Positions 29,552 to 37,042 of a stretch of DNA of 37,042 bases are shown piece after piece. Location of the stretch: NCBI RefSeq assembly GCF_000006405.1, contig NW_003206658.1, positions 295,020-332,061 on the forward strand, written 5' to 3'. The position numbers were made by a program, and so were the translations under genes. How positions within the stretch are numbered: the first letter of the stretch is position 1; each line of letters opens with the position of its first letter. A model generated the notes under the pieces. The model was not told where the DNA came from. It saw only the letters and a program-made list of their open reading frames with translations, and did not search any database. The stretch is from Perkinsus marinus ATCC 50983. Taxonomy: Eukaryota; Perkinsozoa; Perkinsida; Perkinsidae.

Positions 29552-30189
29552 ACCTATTTAGTACTTCTCAATTTGCGAGCTATTCTAAATATACAGTTGA
29601 TATGCAAATGTGTGTCTTACAGTGAACAAGTTGTCGCGAACGGGTGCTTTCATCACAACACATGTTCATATTACATTGGATATGCGATGTCTAGTTTCAG
29701 ATTGATTCTCGTTAGTCTCGGGAAATAACACACATTTGCACACCACATTGACACGCACTGTAGAAGATATAATCGATTTGATAATATATAGACAAACTGA
29801 TAAATACAGTGGAGTTTCACGGGCCGGGATATGAAAAACACTAGCGAAAAATATATTTCACGACTACTGCATACGACCGCGAATATCGGCTTTTTCACAG
29901 AATATTACGCCACTTCACGTAAAACTGATGAAACTCCAGTGTCATCATCATATTATAAACGTCTTATTCCCTCATCGTCTGCATAGTTACATATCACATT
30001 TCACACACATACTATCCATGATCAATTCGAATCGATCTGAAACTATATCGCATAAACAAAATGGAAATTTCGACGAACACGCTTTGTGATAAAAGTAACC
30101 TTTCGAGACTATAACATCCACAAGTGATTCACTAGCACTAATCCCGGAAAACGCGTATGTGCATATCAAATTAGCCAAGTCGTAATAGA
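29552..30189. other. Intergenic, contains a complete MITE2
   Basis: About 640 AT-rich bases without an exon that I can support, except for the MITE2 copy at 29810-29938. Confidence 0.5.
29810..29938 (-). repeat. MITE2 copy (complete)
   Basis: Bounded by TGGAGTTTCACGGG and TGATGAAACTCCA; reverse of the copy at 19173. Confidence 0.85.
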
Positions 30190-30432
30190 TCAATTACCTG
30201 CTAGTAGACACACACTGAAGCTGTTCCGTTGGCACCGCGATGCGAAAGCGAAGTCCATCGCCCGAGGGTCCTCCCCCAGCAAGGTCAAGACGACTGAGTC
30301 CACTACCATCCTCAGGGCTCCGGCCGATACCACCGTCGCGGTGTTCCGAAAGTAGGTACGGTATGTCGATCGCCATAAACGTTCGTCCTCTGCAGTTTCT
30401 GTTGCCTCCCTTCCTAGCAGGGCCGTACTCAT
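30190..30432 (-). CDS. Small unknown protein, 80 aa
   Basis: Open frame starting MSTALLGREATETAEDERLW, with WRSTYRTYFRNTATVVSAGA and DSVVLTLLGEDPRAMDFAF. No signal or TM span. It starts about 80 bases after the dolichol kinase stop. The last codons (LLAGN) overlap a good donor, so another exon may follow. Confidence 0.4.
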   Translation of the reverse strand: MSTALLGREATETAEDERLWRSTYRTYFRNTATVVSAGALRMVVDSVVLTLLGEDPRAMDFAFASRCQRNSFSVCLLAGN

Positions 30433-30513
30433 GAAAATTCAAAGCTTGTCGCTCTCCCGGATATGACAAACGCGACCAATTTTGGTACAGAAATTGATAC
30501 ACAACTAGCCGGG

Positions 30514-31926
30514 TTAGAAAGCCAATAACGCCAGCATATAAACAGGGAGGACGAGGTTATCAATACTCGTGATATAGCACTCCAAAAACGCTGTGGCGCA
30601 AATTGCCATACCACTCCTTCGCCACATCATAGCCCAATCGCCCCCGGTCATGACAGCTAAACCATAACCCATCGCAGAGACTACAAATCCAATCAAGCCC
30701 GCAATAGTGCGTCGCTCCGCCCCCGGAATTTTAGGTCCTCTCACGGTGACTCCAACACAGGCCGCCATCGCATCTCCCACCCCCACCGAGAGGATGCCTG
30801 CCGATGCTCGTAGTACTGAAAACTCACTAGAGTATCCAAGCTCGAACCATACAGGAATGGACAAGCCCAGTAGAAGGGATATGTGAGTAAAGATGATGCC
30901 GCCGTCGCTCGGGTCCTTACCATCCAAGTACTGCACGAGGTACCCCGATAGTTTCTTGACGATCTTCAGGTGGGTGTGGTATACTCTTAACGCCTCCAGG
31001 ACAATAAAAAGGCCCAAGGCGATGAACTGTGAGAAACCTAGGAACTCCGGGTCGCTGATTACGACCGGCTGGAACAACACTACCGCCAACAAGTGGAAGA
31101 GCTTCCTCACAATGATTGTACCCCTAGACCCTTGACCGAAGACATGTACACTCTCGGTCAGCTGCGTCCCCCCGACTCCGATCAAGATTGCCAGACCCCA
31201 CCAAAACAACGTAGTGCAGTGCGAGGGGGTTCCAATGTACTCCACCAAAGCTGCTATCGATCGCTCCGCCCTTTCACTACAGATCGACCGACTGAGAAGG
31301 TACACCGCACTGAGCAAAAGTGAATATAGTGGAGACTGTATTCGTCTAGGAGACAGATCCAACCTGGCCAGCATGAGAAGGCACCCAAATAGCACCAACG
31401 TAGAAGCTAGCATAGCCGTCCACGCTGAGGGAACTGATGATAGAGTGGAGTGCCTCGTGATAGCGATACTTCCACAAGCCGCTAGCTGAGCCAGCAGACC
31501 ACTCTCGAGGCGAGTGAAGCGATTAGCCAGGAGGTCCTCAGATATACCACAGACCAATACTAATAGGAACACAGCCACCACTGGGGTGATAAATAATAGA
31601 GCAATCAGCATGACGACCAAAGACCTCTCCCATTCCGGCTTCAGCACCAACGACACGACATAACCCAGTACCATCAGAAGCGAACATAATGATGCCGTTG
31701 AAGGGTCGTAACGCACAAGTACCGAGAAGGCCAGGCCCAAGGCGGCTGGGGTGCTACGCCACACTGGGGCTACTACCAGTTCGACCAGGCCTATAATGGC
31801 GACTGTCGCTTGCAGAAGGCACGCCCCTGGGGGCACGCTTAGGAAGGGTATCATCATGAGGATGCTCTCTAGGAGGCTCTGTAGGGACGCAGAGGAGAAA
31901 CGACATATAGGTGATGATGGTAACAT
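30514..31926 (-). CDS. DOLK: Dolichol kinase
   Basis: ER membrane enzyme that uses CTP to phosphorylate dolichol, making the carrier for N-glycans and GPI/mannosylation. One intronless frame of 470 residues with many TM spans. The C-terminal catalytic third has the SEC59/DOLK signatures in order: IIVRKLFHLLAVVLFQP, YLDGKDPSDGGIIFTHISLL, SVGVGDAMAACVGVTVRGPK (CTP-binding loop), AERRTIAGLIGFVVSAMG and ECYITSIDNLVLPVYMLAL. Length fits the family. The start could be the first Met or one about 22 residues in (MMIPFLSVPPGACLL). The reverse complement of CGCTCCGC lies just upstream (31942). Confidence 0.92.
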   Translation of the reverse strand: MLPSSPICRFSSASLQSLLESILMMIPFLSVPPGACLLQATVAIIGLVELVVAPVWRSTPAALGLAFSVLVRYDPSTASLCSLLMVLGYVVSLVLKPEWERSLVVMLIALLFITPVVAVFLLVLVCGISEDLLANRFTRLESGLLAQLAACGSIAITRHSTLSSVPSAWTAMLASTLVLFGCLLMLARLDLSPRRIQSPLYSLLLSAVYLLSRSICSERAERSIAALVEYIGTPSHCTTLFWWGLAILIGVGGTQLTESVHVFGQGSRGTIIVRKLFHLLAVVLFQPVVISDPEFLGFSQFIALGLFIVLEALRVYHTHLKIVKKLSGYLVQYLDGKDPSDGGIIFTHISLLLGLSIPVWFELGYSSEFSVLRASAGILSVGVGDAMAACVGVTVRGPKIPGAERRTIAGLIGFVVSAMGYGLAVMTGGDWAMMWRRSGMAICATAFLECYITSIDNLVLPVYMLALLAF

Positions 31927-32056
31927 AAAACAAATCCTTTAGCGGAGCGATGCGAAAAAATGCACAAATCAACACCGAAAAATGGCAGAAACCAGCCAGA
32001 GAATAGCAACATGGCAAATCAACGATCCAACGAGAAATGACGTCTGCGAATCCTCT

Positions 32057-32918
32057 TCAATTTCTGAGGAGGCATTCCGGATAATTTCGTGGCACAGCGG
32101 TCAGGACCAGGCCCACCTCCCACCGACTTGGCGGCTCCAACTTGAATCGACACCGGCCTTCTCCCATCTCGCAGCGCTCCAGAAGATCCTTTAACATGTC
32201 CTTCATTTCTTTATAGGTCTTCCCTTCGAACTTAGGTGAACATATATAACCCCAGTAGTGCTTATCGTAAAGGTAGTTGCCCGCATTCTTGTCATTTTGC
32301 ATTTCAAACGCGATCGGCTGAAGCTCCTGGTCAAGAGAACAGTGTTGAGAGGAAATACATAAAGTGCTCATCTGTACTCACAAGGGCGTCATCGCCCATT
32401 TTAGGCAATTTTGGGGGAATATATGATGGCTTTTCTCAGCTGAGCTCAGGAATTTCCTCACTAATAACGAAATTGTACATAAAAATTCAGGTAGATAGAC
32501 CAACGAGAATTTCCATATTGTCTGGAATTATCTAAGAACCTATAATGTTCCCGTGAAGACTCATTTTGTAGGAATACATTTTCAACTAGTTTTCCATGTA
32601 AATATCACCACATTAGGAACATTCCCCCATCACTATGAAACCTTGCGGAACATTATTCCCCAAAGCTTGATGAATCTCTGTTTACAATCGTACAAACCAG
32701 TAAGCTAGCACCCCACCCTACCCTCGTGATAGTCTTCTTAAGGTTGTCCTGATTAGGAGCCTCCGGGCGTACGAACTTATGATAGTGCCTTATACCGCAC
32801 CAGCAGCAACTCGGCGTCTCCAACCTCAGCCGGCCACAAGCCGTTGGTAACATCAGCGACACAAACTGCCTACCAAACCGGATACCGCAGCTCTCTGGAG
32901 AATAGCAACAGTACTCAT
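32057..32918 (-). CDS. Possible mitochondrial protein, 142 aa
   Basis: Exons 32918-32863, 32824-32722 and 32326-32057 join in phase. The N-terminus MSTVAILQRAAVSGLVGSLL is amphipathic, with one Arg and no acids, like a mitochondrial presequence. Next comes a short Cys-rich part (SCCWCGIRHYHKF), KKTITRELQPIAFEMQN, an aromatic stretch (GNYLYDKHYWGYICSPKF), and a charged helix (YKEMKDMLKDLLERCE). Family not recognised. The second intron (395 bases) holds one MITE1 and one MITE3; the first is 38 bases and could instead end about 32 bases later. Confidence 0.5.
32410..32522 (+). repeat. MITE1 partial copy
   Basis: Left end TTTTGGGGGAATATATG plus the GAGCTCAGG block; the right end is replaced by MITE3. 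Confidence 0.7.
32523..32672 (+). repeat. MITE3 copy
   Basis: Shares the blocks AACCTATAATGTTCCCG, ACTCATTTTG, TTTTCCATGTAAATATCA and CCCCAAAGCTTGATG with the other three copies. Confidence 0.75.
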
Positions 32919-33234
32919 ACTGTAGTTTTCAACATCACCCCTCCCCCCCCCTTCGAGGGAATCAGTACCATAATTCTTACAATTCACCACTCGAAAACCG
33001 GTGGCATCCAGTCCCGACGACTGGACAGCAAACATATCATCATACCGCCATATGGGAGCGGTAGACCATACAAACGTTGCTTCCCATATCACTACCCTTT
33101 ATGGAACAACACGATAATACCACAACATTCTCTCCACACATGCGATGAGGATACCCTCCCACCAACTCAACAGTGATGCAGTAGATAGCGATAATGATAC
33201 GGAATGGTACGCTAGTGAAGAATCCATAAAAAGA

Positions 33235-35077
33235 TCAATAATGCGCCGCTGCTGCTCCTGAGCGCCGCCGCTTTATACTAGTCCAGCGACCAACAAGGCC
33301 ATGCGTGCTCCGATCTGCCGCTCTGTTGGGGTCCTTTAGATGCACTCGGGGAGTTCGTGTGAATATCCCTAAACACAACATAGAGAAGAGTCATCCATGA
33401 ATCTATAATATTCTCCGGAGGAACTTATTCTGAATTTTCCGCAATTTTATAAATAGTTTCCCATGTGAATATCATCACATTATGAACTTCCCCCCCCAAA
33501 AAACTCTGAGTAACGTTATCTCTCAAAGCTAGATGGGTCCCCGCCCTTGCCATCCACTCACATCTGCGTCTGTCCTCATCATCACTTTCCTCATGCGGCT
33601 TGCATGCCCACTTGGACGACCTTTCCTCCACCTCCCCCACACCCAGCTTGAACCCATCAATAGGGAAGTCCTCTTCCTCTTCCTCCTCCTTCCGTTGCTC
33701 CCGCTCATGGACTGCCGCCAAAGCCTCCAGCTCCCTCTCAACCTCATCTACTCGATTCTCCGCCATCCGTTTGAGTACATCCTCGTCAATCTCAGGCGCG
33801 CGAGAATACACTGCGGCATTGAAAGGGCTCTCACTAGGAGTTTCCTCTTCAACAGCAGACGAGGACACAGGAGACTCTGATATATCGCTAGTTATGCCCT
33901 CCGAAGAGGTTGCTGCTAGTTCGACACACCTACCATGAAGAACAACAAATTCCAATCCAATAAGAATGGAGGAACTACCTCCCTCGAGGCTGAGGAATCT
34001 TAGGTTGGCCATCCTGAAGATACAAAGCAAGCCCATGAGCTGTGGTCTCTGCCAGTCGGGTCATGCTCAGTTTAGCTTCCTCAAGACAGTCCCCCAGTCG
34101 GCAGTCCAGTTGCCGCCATTGTGCCGAGGTCTTGTCATCACCTAGGAGGCCTTGCAGTCGGCCCACCTGCTCCCGTACGGGCCCTGAGGAAACAAGGAGG
34201 AGCTCCAGGACAGGTATCTTAGGTTCAACCATGAAAGATACAAAACATGTCCACTTATTGACCACCATCTTCCAAAGCCATATCTTCCTTACTCTCACGC
34301 CATTCGTTGCCCTCAGAGATATTCATTCATGGTCAGAAACGTCCCGTGTGAGCAACGACACTTCTCAACACTGCGGCCATCACGTCATCACTAAAACGAC
34401 TGTAAAGAAGGGGGATAAGGAGATTAACCCTCTCAACTAGGGAATGCTGCCAAGACAATATCCGACCTAATCCGTATCTTTCCCGCTCAACCTCTAGATA
34501 CCCTCCCCAACGTACATGGTGCTGCCGCCAACGCCTTTTCCCTCCTCCCTCCCTGAGTAGCCTCTATGGTCGACCCCACCAGCCCTGCTACCATACTCCT
34601 CAATTTCCCCATACGCCCCCCGACCGACGGCCGATGGACCACATCTCGACATACTCTGAATCTTGAACCATCATCCTCCATATACCTTCCCACGACTTAC
34701 TCGTGATCAGCCAGAGTATCCGCAGATCTTGCCACATCTTGCTCATCTTGCATTTCCTCAACGCTGTCATCACTATCTTCATCCTCCGACTCGCTAGACG
34801 ACGAATAAGCTCCGAATAAGCCCAGACCAGTGACCTCCTTCACTGTTGATGCTGGTGGGGGTATAATGGTCGTAGTGACAGTTGGGGTGGTGACACCCTC
34901 GGCCGGTGGTGACACTGTTCCTCGCCTGTCCCCATCGGAACTCCCCTGTCGACGATGCAGACTCCGTGAGAGTATCCGCGATTGAAAAAGGGACATCAGA
35001 GCACACAAACTGTCACCAATTTCCCCAAATTTTTCTGAGTACACAACAGGCAGAGACAAACCCGGACGAGAAAACAT
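33235..35077 (-). CDS. Acidic, probably nuclear protein, 419 aa, family unknown
   Basis: Exons 35077-34701, 34661-34502, 34446-34341, 34183-33979, 33887-33562 and 33320-33235 give 420 codons with matching phases. The middle is helical (HSLVERVNLLIPLLYSRF, AAVLRSVVAHTGRPVREQVG, LEEAKLSMTRLAETTA). Acidic runs occur early (SSSSESEDEDSDDSVEEMQ) and late (EREQRKEEEEEEDF, EESDDEDRRR); the last exon ends basic (GRWTSIKRRRSG). A nuclear regulator or processing factor is plausible, nothing more. Exons 4-6 have the least certain joins (one donor is GTTTCT). A MITE3 sits in the last intron, directly after the GTGAGT donor. It begins 30 bases after the SEC62 stop. Confidence 0.5.
33383..33538 (+). repeat. 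MITE3 copy
   Basis: Matches the other copies from CCATGAATCTATAATATTC to CTCAAAGCTAGATGGGTC. Confidence 0.75.
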
Positions 35078-35106
35078 AGTGTATAGAGGAGGACGGCGAT
35101 AGTCAT

Positions 35107-36815
35107 CTACTCCGCTTCAAAGGCGTCTTCAATATCTTCATACTCGCCGCTGTCTTGAGTCGTATAGTCAGTATGGACTCGAGTAGTCTCGTTGTCACCT
35201 TCCACCTCAGTCTCCTGTTTCACTTGCTCTAGGGAGGGGAATCTTTGCATCATCTCGGGACCTGATGAGAGAAAGATACAAAATAGGTCCAATGGTAAAG
35301 ATACAAAACAGGTCCAATGATAAAGATACAAAACAGGTCCAATGATAAAGATACAAAATAGGTCCAACGATAAAGATACAAAATAGGTCCAATGATAAAG
35401 ATACAAAACAGGTCCAATGATAAAGATACAAAACAGGTCCAATGATAAAGATACAAAACAGGTCCAATGATAAAGATACAAAATAGGTCCAACGATAAAG
35501 ATACAAAATATGTCCAATGATAAAGATACAAAACAGGTCCAATGATAAAGACATACTTCTACCCCTCCCCGGCTGCTTACCATTCTGTAGTTTATTTTCC
35601 CCCCACTCCACAATGTCCAGGAATTGTACTTTGGCGAACTCTCCAATATCGGATAAGGAGTGCGTCTGGCTGAGCTGATGCAAGGCGATGGCGATGACGC
35701 CCACCGACAGGACGCGGCACACAATCATCAGCCAATCGTCGGAGCGGTAAGCAAATGAGTACACGGGTTGGAAGGACTCGATCACTCCGAGCTGAAAAAA
35801 TATCCGAGGTCCAAGCGCGCAAGATACAAAGTAGGTCCGCTCGGCTCACATCCTCATCAAGAAGATTAGGGAAAATCCAAAAGTCGGCACCAAACGCCCA
35901 CAGTGCGACATAACAGACCATGCGAACGACCAACAATACAGTCATGAAAGTCGAGAAGGCCACTGTCAAGTACCTATCGCAGCATAACAACAAAATCTTC
36001 ACTGTGCGCAAAGATACGCCAAGATACTACCAGACCCCAAGCTTAGCCCACATCGGCCATACTGGGAAAAGACACATCAAAAGCACAGCGGTAATGACAA
36101 CTCCCAGAAGTACATACTGCATCGTCTTGGACCCCTACCCCACAACGCGAAAATGGTATACAAAAAACGCTTCACTCCGCCTTCTTTACCTCCCACTCCA
36201 CAATATAAAGCCCCTTAGGATCATAACCCTGATGCTGTGGCGCCACTCGAGCTACCCTGTCAGGCCACTTCCGACGACGACGCTCAGTACTGCCCGACGG
36301 CTTGTCCGTGGCTTGGATCTACATACACACCCACCATTCACTGCAAGTACTCCTTCTAACGCCTACAGTAGCATCGACACAGCGGAACATGAAGCCTCCA
36401 GTGATGAGGGGGATGACGAGCTTGGCATTCTCTGCTTCGGTTTCTGGGGCCTTCCCATCTAAACACTTCTTCAAGGCATCCGGGCACCTTTTCTTGAGGA
36501 TTGTTCCGTTCTTGAGGAGGAACTCCGTGAGCTCCTTGCCTGAAACCGTCACGCGCCATAAAATTATTTCCAGCAATTTCTCGGGAAAAATCCGAAATTC
36601 CGTGTTACCTCGAATAATGGTCACAACCTTCTTGCCGACCTCAGTCGCAGTGCGGTTATTCACACCTTTCTTGCTCATCAACAACTTCACTGAAAAGAAT
36701 AAACCAACATCAAAATCACAGCGGAGCGAAGCAGTATTAACAGCGCCTAGACCATAGGATTACTCAGAGGCTCCATCGAAGGATCCCAGTCGCGCTTCCC
36801 TGCCGTTTGCGACAT
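35107..36815 (-). CDS. SEC62: Translocation protein SEC62
   Basis: ER membrane protein that works with SEC61/SEC63 in post-translational protein import. Eight exons (36815-36764, 36689-36609, 36539-36367, 36318-36190, 36125-36031, 35973-35850, 35791-35581, 35261-35107) give 339 residues, phases all matching. The cytosolic N-domain (RGKELTEFLLKNGTILKK) and a basic linker lead to the two TM spans: QYVLLGVVITAVLLMCLFPV and FPVWPMWAKLGVWYL, then FWIFPNLLDEDLGVIESFQP, the family signature between and after the TMs, and YSFAYRSDDWLM. The C-terminal tail is acidic (EYEDIEDAFEAE), as expected for SEC63 contact. The first exon (MSQTAGKRDWDPSMEPL) is the least certain. Intron 7 contains a 25-bp tandem array; intron 2 carries the GGCGCGTGACGG word. 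Confidence 0.93.
35273..35550 (-). repeat. 25-bp tandem repeat, 11 units, in SEC62 intron 7
   Basis: Unit (plus strand) GATACAAAACAGGTCCAATG with five more bases, repeated 11 times. Because 25 is not a multiple of three and the unit lacks stops on the minus strand, all three minus frames stay open through the array. Confidence 0.95.
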
Positions 36816-36959
36816 CTTCGCGCCAATGAATGTGGACAAAAAAGACACTGATAAGAGCTCTCACTGCAAGACCCCAACTCAATAGCTTAGAAAAGTGAGT
36901 GAAAAACGCTTAAAATTTGATACTATCGGGCGGATGGGGCATGTCATACGAATGGGAAT
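36816..36959. other. Upstream region of SEC62
   Basis: Short AT-rich leader and promoter region between SEC62 and the tRNA-like sequence at the window edge. Confidence 0.4.
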
Positions 36960-36967
36960 ATAAAAAT

Positions 36968-37042
36968 GCACCCGGCGAGGTTCGAACCCACGACCTTCCG
37001 GTTACTCTCTTCTCAGAATGACAGCGCTCGCCCCGCCTCCGC
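36968..37042 (-). tRNA. tRNA-like sequence at window end (identity unresolved)
   Basis: On the minus strand a T arm (GTGGGTTCGAACCTCGC) and a 3' acceptor (CGGGTGC, then A and a T-run) are visible. Upstream GCGAGCGCTGTC could be the D arm. The anticodon arm does not fold simply, so an intron or decay is possible, and the 5' end may lie outside the window. Confidence 0.45.

Noticed and set aside
35107-35785. Three long overlapping minus-strand frames made of repeated Leu-Tyr-His-Trp-type peptides
   Set aside because: They arise because the 25-bp repeat has no stops and shifts frame each unit; the array lies between a GTAAGC donor and a TCATCAG acceptor that join SEC62 exons in phase.
1-37042. 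Retroelements, virus-like elements or autonomous transposases
   Set aside because: No frame shows reverse transcriptase, integrase, capsid, envelope or transposase motifs; only short non-coding elements were found.

Overview
The window reads as nuclear DNA of a compact, intron-rich unicellular eukaryote. Almost every gene is cut by GT-AG introns, many only 33-60 bases long, and same-strand genes often follow each other within 10-80 bases. Tight gene packing, long one-strand gene blocks, a CRT-like transporter and bacterial-type genes point to an alveolate. A Perkinsus-like protist is my best guess, but it is inference: I could not search a database and saw no spliced-leader gene. Gene models below were spliced by hand; for most, exon phases add up to one open frame, which is the main check available.

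Layout. 79-835 holds a small minus-strand gene. From about 1 kb to 24.5 kb everything confidently called is on the plus strand: an unknown 409-aa protein, tRNA-Arg, ribosomal protein eS25 (RPS25), an HIR-type SPFH protein, a short unknown gene, a GCN5 histone acetyltransferase (HAT plus bromodomain), a CRT-like transporter, three small membrane or mitochondrial-looking proteins, a SEC14/CRAL-TRIO protein with tRNA-Pro inside an intron, two small unknown genes, and then a tandem pair of bacterial-type prolipoprotein diacylglyceryl transferase (Lgt) genes separated by a small one-TM protein gene. From 24.9 to 36.8 kb genes are on the minus strand: a tentative small gene, a secreted permuted-papain (NlpC/P60-like) protein, a protein with a PGYxGF motif, a polytopic membrane protein with a tRNA-Lys-like sequence in an intron, a small unknown gene, dolichol kinase, a possible mitochondrial protein, an acidic probably nuclear protein, and SEC62. 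The two blocks converge near 24.5-24.9 kb.

The standout is the Lgt pair (18919-22043 and 22754-24518). Both copies carry eight exons at matching places and the Lgt landmarks (SFQGGL, GHxIGKVGCF, PWAMSFPNGLVP, VHPxPLYE, RFFxE). Lgt makes bacterial lipoproteins and is not a normal eukaryotic gene, so this looks like an old bacterial acquisition that gained introns and was then duplicated. Both copies have Gln where E. coli has catalytic His103 and Lys at Arg143.

Repeats fill the introns and gaps: three MITE-like families (about 170, 130 and 150 bp), two minisatellites (47 bp and 25 bp units), a 12-bp repeat, and two over-represented short words (CGCTCCGC and GGCGCGTGACGG). I saw no reverse transcriptase, integrase, capsid or other retroelement or virus genes, and no CRISPR array.
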